NCBI GenBank assembly: GCA_963920525.1
Contig: OY986440.1
Coordinates: 930,001 to 994,000, forward strand
Origin: Dichetophora obliterata
Lineage: Eukaryota; Arthropoda; Insecta; Diptera; Sciomyzidae
Length of the DNA: 64,000 bases
Reading direction: 5' to 3'
Shown: positions 13,101-25,444 of the stretch, in pieces
Numbering within the stretch: the stretch's first letter is position 1
Layout of the letters: each line of letters starts with the position of its first letter
Program-made: the position numbers and the translations under genes
Notes under the pieces: generated by a model
Told to the model about the DNA's origin: nothing
Seen by the model: only the letters and a program-made list of their open reading frames with translations
Databases searched by the model: none

Positions 13101-13559
13101 ATCAAAACAACAAGGGTACCCCCCTTTGATTTTTTTCGCGAAATTTATTTTTTCCAAAATGTTGTTTTTATATTTTTTACAAAAAATTCAAGTCTCAAAA
13201 ATAATTTATGTGAAAAAATTAACCCAATATCTCTTTCCAATCAAAAGTTATGGCTAAAAATCTATTTTTTCATACAACTGACTATCTATAGTAATAAAAC
13301 TCATTTTCTGTTTGTTTGTTTGTTTGTTTGGCCTTTATACAAATCTAAACGGCTCAATGGATTTCTCTCAAACTAGGTATACATATTAAGTACATCCCAA
13401 CTTAAAATGTTACATACTTAGTTTTTGCCACGCCCCCTCTGAAATTTTTCAACTAACGGTAATTTCGTTATTATAAAACTTTTTAGTATCGGAGATTTTT
13501 TTGTATTTAATTTTAAAAAATTTTTGTTATTTTGACATCAAAAACATTCACATATCTTT
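10120..13559 (+). repeat. Four-monomer higher-order block, copy 2 of a 3440-bp tandem duplication
   Basis: This directly abuts copy 1 and repeats its four monomer variants in the same order at a constant 3440-bp offset. Landmarks are AAATCGAAACGG near 10763, GTTTTTTTCATC near 11370, AACAACG near 12991 and CATATAACA near 13034. Identity continues past 13559 until the 25-bp deletion at 13651, so the true right boundary may lie slightly further on. The very low divergence points to a recent event compared with the differences between monomer classes. Confidence 0.9.
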
Positions 13560-14343
13560 AAAATTGGAGAAATTTTCAGTATAACGACTTTTTCATAAAA
13601 CATCGTTGCCTAAGAACGAGAAAAAAACGACATGAAAATCAAAGTTTGGTCCATTAATATATTTCATTCAAATTTTTTTTGTTCAAAAGTTCAATAAAAT
13701 CACTTCACAAAAATAGGTTGAACTATACCGTTAAGTCAGTGTATATATGTTTCATGATTATGTCAAAAAAGGTCCAAAATATTGACTTTTTACTCAAAAA
13801 ATGACTCAAAAATTGTTGTTGTTGTAAAAACGAAATCAATTAAAAATTGCACATCTGGCTACCTTTCATATGACATAGCATTTACTTGCAAAAATTATTT
13901 TACTGTTTTTGTCATCAAAACAACAAGGGTACCCCCTTTGATTTTTTTCGCGAAATTTATTTTTTCCAAAATGTTGTTTTTATATTTTTTACAAAAAATT
14001 CAAGTCTCAAAAATAATTTATGTGAAAAAATTAACCCAATATCTCTTTCCAATCAAAAGTTATGGCTAAAAATCTATTTTTTCATACAACTGACTATCTA
14101 TAGTAATAAAACTCATTTTCTGTTTGTTTGTTTGTTTGTTTGGCCTTTATACAAATCTAAACGGCTCAATGGATTTCTCTCAAACTAGGTATACATATTA
14201 AGTACATCCCAACTTAAAATGTTACATACTTAGTTTTTGCCACGCCCCCTCTGAAATTTTTCAACTAACGGTAATTTCGTTATTATAAAACTTTTTAGTA
14301 TTGGAGATTTTTTTGTATTTAATTTTAAAAAATTTTTGTTATT
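13532..14343 (+). repeat. Shortened monomer, 812 bp (25-bp and 22-bp deletions)
   Basis: Two losses explain the length. At 13651/13652 a 25-bp segment is missing from TTTGGTC to CATTAAT; the normal sequence has GTC at both edges. At 13896/13897 a 22-bp segment containing CTTCCAGCTAAGCG is missing between two copies of GCAAAAATT. Both have the signature of deletion between short direct repeats. The second loss opens the longer, meaningless reading frames seen here. Confidence 0.9.
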
Positions 14344-15842
14344 TTGACATCAAAAACATTCACATATCTTTAAAATTGGAGAAATTTTCAGTATAACGAC
14401 TTTTTCATAAAACATCGTTGCCTAAGAACGAGAAAAAAACGACATGAAAATCAAAGTTTGGTCTTTCGATGCAAATATCTCCGCTGTCCATTAATATATT
14501 TCATTCAAATTTTTTTTGTTCAAAAGTTCAATAAAATCACTTTACAAAAATAGGTTGAACTGTACCGTTAAGTCAGTGTATATATATTTTATGATTATGT
14601 CAAAAAAGGTCCAAAATATTGACTTTTTACTCAAAAAATGACTCAAAAATTGTTGTTGTTGTAAAAACGAAATCAATTAAAAATTGCACATCTGGCTACC
14701 TTTCATATGACATAGCATTTACTTGCAAAAATTCTTCCAGCTAAGCGCAAAAATTATTTTACTGTTTTTGTCATCAAAACAACAAGGGTACCCCCTTTGA
14801 TTTTTTTCGCGAAATTTATTTTTTCCAAAATGTTGTTTTTATATTTTTTACAAAAAATTCAAGTCTCAAAAATAATTTATGTGAAAAAATTAACCCAATA
14901 TCTCTTTCCAATCAAAAGTTATGGCTAAAAATCTATTTTTTCATACAACTGACTATCTATAGTAAGTAATAAAACTCATTTTCTGTTTGTTTGTTTGTTT
15001 GTTTGGCCTTTATACAAATCTAAACGGCTCAATGGATTTCTCTCAAACTAGGTATACATATTAAGTACATCCCAACTTAAAATGTTACATACTTAGTTTT
15101 TGCCACGCCCCCTCTGAAATTTTTCAACTAACGGTAATTTCGTTATTATAAAACTTTTTACCATCGGAGATTTTTTTGTATTTAATTTTAAAAAATTTTT
15201 GTTATTTTGACATCAAAAACATTCACATATCTTCAAAATTGGAGAAATTTTCAGTATAACGACTTTTTCATAAAACATCGTTGCCTAAGAACGAGAAAAA
15301 AACGACATGAAAATCAAAGTTTGGTCTTTCGATGCAAATATCTCCGCTGTCCATTAATATATTTCATTCAAATTTTTTTTGTTCAAAAGTTCAATAAAAT
15401 CACTTCACAAAAATAGGTTGAACTGTACCGTTAAGTCAGTGTATATATGTTTCATGATTATGTCAAAAAAGGTCCAAAATATTGACTTTTTACTCAAAAA
15501 ATGACTCAAAAATTGTTGTTGTTGTAAAAACGAAATCAATTAAAAATTGCACATCTGGCTACCTTTCATATGACATAGCATTTACTTGCAAAAATTCTTC
15601 CAGCTAAGCGCAAAAATTATTTTACTGTTTTTGTCATCAAAACAACAAGGGTACCCCTTTGATTTTTTTCGCGAAATTTATTTTTTCCAAAATGTTGTTT
15701 TTATATTTTTTACAAAAAATTCAAGTCTCAAAAATAATTTATGTGAAAAAATTAACCCAATATCTCTTTCCAATCAAAAGTTATGGCTAAAAATCTATTT
15801 TTTCATACAACTGACTATCTATAGTAATAAAACTCATTTTCT
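13652..15842 (+). repeat. ~2.2-kb block, copy 1 (recurs 3422 bp downstream)
   Basis: From the 25-bp deletion junction to the TTTG tract, this stretch matches 17074-19264 at a constant 3422-bp offset. It includes GAACTATACC, the 22-bp deletion, TATATATTTTATG, ACCATCGG and the four-C GGTACC run. I see two differences: AGTATTGGAG versus AGTATCGGAG, and CACTTTAC versus CACTTCAC. Left of it the copies differ by the 25-bp deletion; right of it by TTTG number and downstream markers. Confidence 0.8.
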
Positions 15843-16928
15843 GTTTGTTTGTTTGTTTGTTTGGCCTTTATACAAATCTAAACGGCTCAATGGATTTCTC
15901 TCAAACTAGGTATACATATTAAGTACATCCCAACTTAAAATGTTACATACTTAGTTTTTGCCACGCCCCCTCTGAAATTTTTCAACTAACGGTAATTTCG
16001 TTATTATAAAACTTTTTACTATCGGAGATTTTTTTGTATTTAATTTTAAAAAATTTTTGTTATTTTGACATCAAAAACATTCACATATCTTCAAAATTGG
16101 AGAAATTTTCAGTATAACGACTTTTTCATAAAACATCGTTGCCTAAGAACGAGAAAAAAACGACATGAAAATCAAAGTTTGGTCTTTCGATGCAAATATC
16201 TCCGCTGTCCATTAATATATTTCATTCAAATTTTTTTTGTTCAAAAGTTCAATAAAATCACTTCACAAAAATAGGTTGAACTATACCGTTAAGTCAGTGT
16301 ATATATGTTTCATGATTATGTCAAAAAAGGTCCAAAATATTGACTTTTTACTCAAAAAATGACTCAAAAATTGTTGTTGTTGTAACAACGAAATCAATTA
16401 AAAATTGCACATCTGGCTACCTTTCATATGACATAGCATTTACTTGCAAAAATTCTTCCAGCTAAGCGCAAAAATTATTTTACTGTTTTTGTCATCAAAA
16501 CAACAAGGGTACCCCCCTTTGATTTTTTTCGCGAAATTTATTTTTTCCAAAATGTTGTTTTTATATTTTTTACAAAAAATTCAAGTCTCAAAAATAATTT
16601 ATGTGAAAAAATTAACCCAATATCTCTTTCCAATCAAAAGTTATGGCTAAAAATCTATTTTTTCATACAACTGACTATCTATAGTAATAAAACTCATTTT
16701 CTGTTTGTTTGTTTGTTTGTTTGTTTGGCCTTTATACAAATCTAAACGGCTCAATGGATTTCTCTCAAACTAGGTATACATATTAAGTACATCCCAACTT
16801 AAAATGTTACATACTTAGTTTTTGCCACGCCCCCTCTGAAATTTTTCAACTAACGGTAATTTCGTTATTATAAAACTTTTTAGTATCGGAGATTTTTTTG
16901 TATTTAATTTTAAAAAATTTTTGTTATT

Positions 16929-17765
16929 TTGACATCAAAAACATTCACATATCTTTAAAATTGGAGAAATTTTCAGTATAACGACTTTTTCATAAAACAT
17001 CGTTGCCTAAGAACGAGAAAAAAACGACATGAAAATCAAAGTTTGGTCTTTCGATGCAAATATCTCCGCTGTCCATTAATATATTTCATTCAAATTTTTT
17101 TTGTTCAAAAGTTCAATAAAATCACTTCACAAAAATAGGTTGAACTATACCGTTAAGTCAGTGTATATATGTTTCATGATTATGTCAAAAAAGGTCCAAA
17201 ATATTGACTTTTTACTCAAAAAATGACTCAAAAATTGTTGTTGTTGTAAAAACGAAATCAATTAAAAATTGCACATCTGGCTACCTTTCATATGACATAG
17301 CATTTACTTGCAAAAATTATTTTACTGTTTTTGTCATCAAAACAACAAGGGTACCCCCTTTGATTTTTTTCGCGAAATTTATTTTTTCCAAAATGTTGTT
17401 TTTATATTTTTTACAAAAAATTCAAGTCTCAAAAATAATTTATGTGAAAAAATTAACCCAATATCTCTTTCCAATCAAAAGTTATGGCTAAAAATCTATT
17501 TTTTCATACAACTGACTATCTATAGTAATAAAACTCATTTTCTGTTTGTTTGTTTGTTTGTTTGGCCTTTATACAAATCTAAACGGCTCAATGGATTTCT
17601 CTCAAACTAGGTATACATATTAAGTACATCCCAACTTAAAATGTTACATACTTAGTTTTTGCCACGCCCCCTCTGAAATTTTTCAACTAACGGTAATTTC
17701 GTTATTATAAAACTTTTTAGTATCGGAGATTTTTTTGTATTTAATTTTAAAAAATTTTTGTTATT
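16929..17765 (+). repeat. Shortened monomer, 837 bp (22-bp deletion)
   Basis: This carries the 22-bp loss at 17318/17319 between GCAAAAATT repeats but keeps the 25-bp segment absent at 13651. It has a single AGTA and five TTTG copies. It shares the deletion with the monomers at 13532, 19491, 21200 and 24596, so the deletion probably arose once and spread by block amplification. Confidence 0.9.
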
Positions 17766-19264
17766 TTGACATCAAAAACATTCACATATCTTTAAAATTG
17801 GAGAAATTTTCAGTATAACGACTTTTTCATAAAACATCGTTGCCTAAGAACGAGAAAAAAACGACATGAAAATCAAAGTTTGGTCTTTCGATGCAAATAT
17901 CTCCGCTGTCCATTAATATATTTCATTCAAATTTTTTTTGTTCAAAAGTTCAATAAAATCACTTCACAAAAATAGGTTGAACTGTACCGTTAAGTCAGTG
18001 TATATATATTTTATGATTATGTCAAAAAAGGTCCAAAATATTGACTTTTTACTCAAAAAATGACTCAAAAATTGTTGTTGTTGTAAAAACGAAATCAATT
18101 AAAAATTGCACATCTGGCTACCTTTCATATGACATAGCATTTACTTGCAAAAATTCTTCCAGCTAAGCGCAAAAATTATTTTACTGTTTTTGTCATCAAA
18201 ACAACAAGGGTACCCCCTTTGATTTTTTTCGCGAAATTTATTTTTTCCAAAATGTTGTTTTTATATTTTTTACAAAAAATTCAAGTCTCAAAAATAATTT
18301 ATGTGAAAAAATTAACCCAATATCTCTTTCCAATCAAAAGTTATGGCTAAAAATCTATTTTTTCATACAACTGACTATCTATAGTAAGTAATAAAACTCA
18401 TTTTCTGTTTGTTTGTTTGTTTGTTTGGCCTTTATACAAATCTAAACGGCTCAATGGATTTCTCTCAAACTAGGTATACATATTAAGTACATCCCAACTT
18501 AAAATGTTACATACTTAGTTTTTGCCACGCCCCCTCTGAAATTTTTCAACTAACGGTAATTTCGTTATTATAAAACTTTTTACCATCGGAGATTTTTTTG
18601 TATTTAATTTTAAAAAATTTTTGTTATTTTGACATCAAAAACATTCACATATCTTCAAAATTGGAGAAATTTTCAGTATAACGACTTTTTCATAAAACAT
18701 CGTTGCCTAAGAACGAGAAAAAAACGACATGAAAATCAAAGTTTGGTCTTTCGATGCAAATATCTCCGCTGTCCATTAATATATTTCATTCAAATTTTTT
18801 TTGTTCAAAAGTTCAATAAAATCACTTCACAAAAATAGGTTGAACTGTACCGTTAAGTCAGTGTATATATGTTTCATGATTATGTCAAAAAAGGTCCAAA
18901 ATATTGACTTTTTACTCAAAAAATGACTCAAAAATTGTTGTTGTTGTAAAAACGAAATCAATTAAAAATTGCACATCTGGCTACCTTTCATATGACATAG
19001 CATTTACTTGCAAAAATTCTTCCAGCTAAGCGCAAAAATTATTTTACTGTTTTTGTCATCAAAACAACAAGGGTACCCCTTTGATTTTTTTCGCGAAATT
19101 TATTTTTTCCAAAATGTTGTTTTTATATTTTTTACAAAAAATTCAAGTCTCAAAAATAATTTATGTGAAAAAATTAACCCAATATCTCTTTCCAATCAAA
19201 AGTTATGGCTAAAAATCTATTTTTTCATACAACTGACTATCTATAGTAATAAAACTCATTTTCT
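17074..19264 (+). repeat. ~2.2-kb block, copy 2
   Basis: This is the partner of 13652-15842 at +3422 bp. It lacks the two private substitutions (near 14299 and 14541) that are shared by the 14.3 kb and 22.0 kb copies. It therefore branched off before those changes arose, or had them erased by conversion. Its right end is the crossover zone of the hybrid monomer at 18629. Confidence 0.8.
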
Positions 19265-19490
19265 GTTTGTTTGTTTGTTTGTTTGTTTGGCCTTTATACA
19301 AATCTAAACGGCTCAATGGATTTCTCTCAAACTAGGTATACATATTAAGTACATCCCAACTTAAAATGTTACATACTTAGTTTTTGCCACGCCCCCTCTG
19401 AAATTTTTCAACTAACGGTAATTTCGTTATTATAAAACTTTTTAGTATCGGAGATTTTTTTGTATTTAATTTTAAAAAATTTTTGTTATT
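18629..19490 (+). repeat. Hybrid monomer (apparent unequal-exchange junction)
   Basis: The first half matches the monomer class at 15207 (four-C run GGGTACCCCTTTG near 19071). The second half matches the following class at 16065: six TTTG copies, then AGTATCGG, then TCTTTAAAATTGG at 19515. In the other two blocks (15207-16928 and 22874-24595) these are separate neighbouring monomers. Joining the front of one to the back of the next removes exactly one monomer, as unequal crossing-over would. The exchange point falls between about 19084 and the TTTG tract. Confidence 0.75.
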
Positions 19491-20339
19491 TTGACATCAA
19501 AAACATTCACATATCTTTAAAATTGGAGAAATTTTCAGTATAACGACTTTTTCATAAAACATCGTTGCCTAAGAACGAGAAAAAAACGACATGAAAATCA
19601 AAGTTTGGTCTTTCGATGCAAATATCTCCGCTGTCCATTAATATATTTCATTCAAATTTTTTTTGTTCAAAAGTTCAATAAAATCACTTCACAAAAATAG
19701 GTTGAACTATACCGTTAAGTCAGTGTATATATGTTTCATGATTATGTCAAAAAAGGTCCAAAATATTGACTTTTTACTCAAAAAATGACTCAAAAATTGT
19801 TGTTGTTGTAAAAACGAAATCAATTAAAAATTGCACATCTGGCTACCTTTCATATGACATAGCATTTACTTGCAAAAATTATTTTACTGTTTTTGTCATC
19901 AAAACAACAAGGGTACCCCCTTTGATTTTTTTCGCGAAATTTATTTTTTCCAAAATGTTGTTTTTATATTTTTTACAAAAAATTCAAGTCTCAAAAATAA
20001 TTTATGTGAAAAAATTAACCCAATATCTCTTTCCAATCAAAAGTTATGGCTAAAAATCTATTTTTTCATACAACTGACTATCTATAGTAAGTAATAAAAC
20101 TCATTTTCTGTTTGTTTGTTTGTTTGTTTGTTTGTTTGGCCTTTATACAAATCTAAACGGCTCAATGGATTTCTCTCAAACTAGGTATACATATTAAGTA
20201 CATCCCAACTTAAAATGTTACATACTTAGTTTTTGCCACGCCCCCTCTGAAATTTTTCAACTAACGGTAATTTCGTTATTATAAAACTTTTTAGTATCGG
20301 AGATTTTTTTGTATTTAATTTTAAAAAATTTTTGTTATT
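19491..20339 (+). repeat. Shortened monomer with expanded TTTG, 849 bp
   Basis: It combines the 22-bp deletion (junction 19880/19881) with AGTAAGTAAT and seven TTTG copies at 20111-20138. The same combination recurs in the monomer at 24596, but not at 16929, so the two 849-bp units share a more recent ancestor. Confidence 0.88.
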
Positions 20340-20367
20340 TTGACATCAAAAACATTCACATATCTTT

Positions 20368-23300
20368 AAAATTGGAGAAATTTTCAGTATAACGACTTTT
20401 TCATAAAACATCGTTGCCTAAGAACGAGAAAAAAACGACATGAAAATCAAAGTTTGGTCTTTCGATGCAAATATCTCCGCTGTCCATTAATATATTTCAT
20501 TCAAATTTTTTTTGTTCAAAAGTTCAATAAAATCACTTCACAAAAATAGGTTGAACTATACCGTTAAGTCAGTGTATATATGTTTCATGATTATGTCAAA
20601 AAAGGTCCAAAATATTGACTTTTTACTCAAAAAATGACTCAAAAATTGTTGTTGTTGTAACAACGAAATCAATTAAAAATTGCACATCTGGCTACCTTTC
20701 ATATAACATAGCATTTACTTGCAAAAATTCGTCCAGCTAAGCGCAAAAATTATTTTACTGTTTTTGTCATCAAAACAACAAGGGTACCCCCCTTTGATTT
20801 TTTTCGCGAAATTTATTTTTTCCAAAATGTTGTTTTTATATTTTTTACAAAAAATTCAAGTCTCAAAAATAATTTATGTGAAAAAATTAACCCAATATCT
20901 CTTTCCAATCAAAAGTTATGGCTAAAAATCTATTTTTTCATACAACTGACTATCTATAGTAATAAAACTCATTTTCTGTTTGTTTGTTTGTTTGTTTGGC
21001 CTTTATACAAATCTAAACGGCTCAATGGATTTCTCTCAAACTAGGTATACATATTAAGTACATCCCAACTTAAAATGTTACATACTTAGTTTTTGCCACG
21101 CCCCCTCTGAAATTTTTCAACTAACGGTAATTTCGTTATTATAAAACTTTTTAGTATCGGAGATTTTTTTGTATTTAATTTTAAAAAATTTTTGTTATTT
21201 TGACATCAAAAACATTCACATATCTTTAAAATTGGAGAAATTTTCAGTATAACGACTTTTTCATAAAACATCGTTGCCTAAGAACGAGAAAAAAACGACA
21301 TGAAAATCAAAGTTTGGTCCATTAATATATTTCATTCAAATTTTTTTTGTTCAAAAGTTCAATAAAATCACTTCACAAAAATAGGTTGAACTATACCGTT
21401 AAGTCAGTGTATATATGTTTCATGATTATGTCAAAAAAGGTCCAAAATATTGACTTTTTACTCAAAAAATGACTCAAAAATTGTTGTTGTTGTAAAAACG
21501 AAATCAATTAAAAATTGCACATCTGGCTACCTTTCATATGACATAGCATTTACTTGCAAAAATTATTTTACTGTTTTTGTCATCAAAACAACAAGGGTAC
21601 CCCCTTTGATTTTTTTCGCGAAATTTATTTTTTCCAAAATGTTGTTTTTATATTTTTTACAAAAAATTCAAGTCTCAAAAATAATTTATGTGAAAAAATT
21701 AACCCAATATCTCTTTCCAATCAAAAGTTATGGCTAAAAATCTATTTTTTCATACAACTGACTATCTATAGTAATAAAACTCATTTTCTGTTTGTTTGTT
21801 TGTTTGTTTGGCCTTTATACAAATCTAAACGGCTCAATGGATTTCTCTCAAACTAGGTATACATATTAAGTACATCCCAACTTAAAATGTTACATACTTA
21901 GTTTTTGCCACGCCCCCTCTGAAATTTTTCAACTAACGGTAATTTCGTTATTATAAAACTTTTTAGTATTGGAGATTTTTTTGTATTTAATTTTAAAAAT
22001 TTTTGTTATTTTGACATCAAAAACATTCACATATCTTTAAAATTGGAGAAATTTTCAGTATAACGACTTTTTCATAAAACATCGTTGCCTAAGAACGAGA
22101 AAAAAACGACATGAAAATCAAAGTTTGGTTTTTCGATGCAAATATCTCCGCTGTCCATTAATATATTTCATTCAAATTTTTTTTGTTCAAAAGTTCAATA
22201 AAATCACTTTACAAAAATAGGTTGAACTGTACCGTTAAGTCAGTGTATATATATTTTATGATTATGTCAAAAAAGGTCCAAAATATTGACTTTTTACTCA
22301 AAAAATGACTCAAAAATTGTTGTTGTTGTAAAAACGAAATCAATTAAAAATTGCACATCTGGCTACCTTTCATATGACATAGCATTTACTTGCAAAAATT
22401 CTTCCAGCTAAGCGCAAAAATTATTTTACTGTTTTTGTCATCAAAACAACAAGGGTACCCCCTTTGATTTTTTTCGCGAAATTTATTTTTTCCAAAATGT
22501 TGTTTTTATATTTTTTACAAAAAATTCAAGTCTCAAAAATAATTTATGTGAAAAAATTAACCCAATATCTCTTTCCAATCAAAAGTTATGGCTAAAAATC
22601 TATTTTTTCATACAACTGACTATCTATAGTAAGTAATAAAACTCATTTTCTGTTTGTTTGTTTGTTTGTTTGGCCTTTATACAAATCTAAACGGCTCAAT
22701 GGATTTCTCTCAAACTAGGTATACATATTAAGTACATCCCAACTTAAAATGTTACATACTTAGTTTTTGCCACGCCCCCTCTGAAATTTTTCAACTAACG
22801 GTAATTTCGTTATTATAAAACTTTTTACCATCGGAGATTTTTTTGTATTTAATTTTAAAAAATTTTTGTTATTTTGACATCAAAAACATTCACATATCTT
22901 CAAAATTGGAGAAATTTTCAGTATAACGACTTTTTCATAAAACATCGTTGCCTAAGAACGAGAAAAAAACGACATGAAAATCAAAGTTTGGTCTTTCGAT
23001 GCAAATATCTCCGCTGTCCATTAATATATTTCATTCAAATTTTTTTTGTTCAAAAGTTCAATAAAATCACTTCACAAAAATAGGTTGAACTGTACCGTTA
23101 AGTCAGTGTATATATGTTTCATGATTATGTCAAAAAAGGTCCAAAATATTGACTTTTTACTCAAAAAATGACTCAAAAATTGTTGTTGTTGTAAAAACGA
23201 AATCAATTAAAAATTGCACATCTGGCTACCTTTCATATGACATAGCATTTACTTGCAAAAATTCTTCCAGCTAAGCGCAAAAATTATTTTACTGTTTTTG

Positions 23301-25194
23301 TCATCAAAACAACAAGGGTACCCCTTTGATTTTTTTCGCGAAATTTATTTTTTCCAAAATGTTGTTTTTATATTTTTTACAAAAAATTCAAGTCTCAAAA
23401 ATAATTTATGTGAAAAAATTAACCCAATATCTCTTTCCAATCAAAAGTTATGGCTAAAAATCTATTTTTTCATACAACTGACTATCTATAGTAATAAAAC
23501 TCATTTTCTGTTTGTTTGTTTGTTTGTTTGGCCTTTATACAAATCTAAACGGCTCAATGGATTTCTCTCAAACTAGGTATACATATTAAGTACATCCCAA
23601 CTTAAAATGTTACATACTTAGTTTTTGCCACGCCCCCTCTGAAATTTTTCAACTAACGGTAATTTCGTTATTATAAAACTTTTTACTATCGGAGATTTTT
23701 TTGTATTTAATTTTAAAAAATTTTTGTTATTTTGACATCAAAAACATTCACATATCTTCAAAATTGGAGAAATTTTCAGTATAACGACTTTTTCATAAAA
23801 CATCGTTGCCTAAGAACGAGAAAAAAACGACATGAAAATCAAAGTTTGGTCTTTCGATGCAAATATCTCCGCTGTCCATTAATATATTTCATTCAAATTT
23901 TTTTTGTTCAAAAGTTCAATAAAATCACTTCACAAAAATAGGTTGAACTATACCGTTAAGTCAGTGTATATATGTTTCATGATTATGTCAAAAAAGGTCC
24001 AAAATATTGACTTTTTACTCAAAAAATGACTCAAAAATTGTTGTTGTTGTAACAACGAAATCAATTAAAAATTGCACATCTGGCTACCTTTCATATGACA
24101 TAGCATTTACTTGCAAAAATTCTTCCAGCTAAGCGCAAAAATTATTTTACTGTTTTTGTCATCAAAACAACAAGGGTACCCCCCTTTGATTTTTTTCGCG
24201 AAATTTATTTTTTCCAAAATGTTGTTTTTATATTTTTTACAAAAAATTCAAGTCTCAAAAATAATTTATGTGAAAAAATTAACCCAATATCTCTTTCCAA
24301 TCAAAAGTTATGGCTAAAAATCTATTTTTTCATACAACTGACTATCTATAGTAATAAAACTCATTTTCTGTTTGTTTGTTTGTTTGTTTGTTTGGCCTTT
24401 ATACAAATCTAAACGGCTCAATGGATTTCTCTCAAACTAGGTATACATATTAAGTACATCCCAACTTAAAATGTTACATACTTAGTTTTTGCCACGCCCC
24501 CTCTGAAATTTTTCAACTAACGGTAATTTCGTTATTATAAAACTTTTTAGTATCGGAGATTTTTTTGTATTTAATTTTAAAAAATTTTTGTTATTTTGAC
24601 ATCAAAAACATTCACATATCTTTAAAATTGGAGAAATTTTCAGTATAACGACTTTTTCATAAAACATCGTTGCCTAAGAACGAGAAAAAAACGACATGAA
24701 AATCAAAGTTTGGTCTTTCGATGCAAATATCTCCGCTGTCCATTAATATATTTCATTCAAATTTTTTTTGTTCAAAAGTTCAATAAAATCACTTCACAAA
24801 AATAGGTTGAACTATACCGTTAAGTCAGTGTATATATGTTTCATGATTATGTCAAAAAAGTTCCAAAATATTGACTTTTTACTCAAAAAATGACTCAAAA
24901 ATTGTTGTTGTTGTAAAAACGAAATCAATTAAAAATTGCACATCTGGCTACCTTTCATATGACATAGCATTTACTTGCAAAAATTATTTTACTGTTTTTG
25001 TCATCAAAACAACAAGGGTACCCCCTTTGATTTTTTTCGCGAAATTTATTTTTTCCAAAATGTTGTTTTTATATTTTTTACAAAAAATTCAAGTCTCAAA
25101 AATAATTTATGTGAAAAAATTAACCCAATATCTCTTTCCAATCAAAAGTTATGGCTAAAAATCTATTTTTTCATACAACTGACTATCTATAGTA
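20368..25194 (+). repeat. ~4.8-kb higher-order block, copy 2
   Basis: This has the same ordered set of rare variants as 12700-17527, offset by 7668 bp at the left and 7667 bp after one A is lost from an A-run near 21997. By my reading the other differences are 14463 C/22130 T and 17194 G/24861 T. The copies are separated by about 2.8 kb of related monomers, so a simple single tandem duplication does not explain them. Either a larger unit duplicated and then lost monomers, or a block moved within the array. Confidence 0.88.
21200..22010 (+). repeat. Shortened monomer, 811 bp (25-bp and 22-bp deletions)
   Basis: This is a copy of the 812-bp monomer at 13532, with both deletions (junctions 21319/21320 and 21564/21565) and one further A lost from the A-run near 21997. 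It is the shortest unit in the window. Confidence 0.9.
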
Positions 25195-25444
25195 AGTAAT
25201 AAAACTCATTTTCTGTTTGTTTGTTTGTTTGTTTGTTTGTTTGGCCTTTATACAAATCTAAACGGCTCAATGGATTTCTCTCAAACTAGGTATACATATT
25301 AAGTACATCCCAACTTAAAATGTTACATACTTAGTTTTTGCCACGCCCCCTCTGAAATTTTTCAACTAACGGTAATTTCGTTATTATAAAACTTTTTAGT
25401 ATCGGAGATTTTTTTGTATTTAATTTTAAAAAATTTTTGTTATT
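24596..25444 (+). repeat. Shortened monomer with expanded TTTG, 849 bp
   Basis: The 22-bp deletion junction is at 24985/24986, followed by AGTAAGTAAT and seven TTTG copies at 25216-25243. Up to the AGTA duplication it follows the 16929 monomer at +7667 bp; after that it matches the 19491 monomer. That suggests a switch of template at the tetranucleotide zone. It has a private change, AAAGTTCCAAAAT (24861). Confidence 0.85.

Larger units (their letters stand above)
12700..17527 (+). repeat. ~4.8-kb higher-order block, copy 1 (recurs 7667-7668 bp downstream)
   Basis: The left limit is set by C at 12699 versus T at 20367, and the right limit by AGTAAT here versus AGTAAGTAAT at 25191. Shared rare markers in order: AACAACG, CATATAACA, six-C run, 25-bp deletion (13651), 22-bp deletion (13896), AGTATTGGAG (near 14298), CACTTTACAAA (near 14541), TATATATTTTATG (near 14577), ACCATCGG, four-C run (near 15654), six-TTTG unit (near 16700) and another 22-bp deletion (17318). 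The block overlaps the end of the 3440-bp duplication, so amplifications are nested. Confidence 0.88.

Noticed and set aside
13782..14188. 95- and 100-residue overlapping frames in shortened monomers (13782, 17204, 19766, 21450, 24871)
   Set aside because: These are created by the 22-bp deletion joining frames; two different frames stay open over the same DNA, as expected by chance. Both start at TTG.
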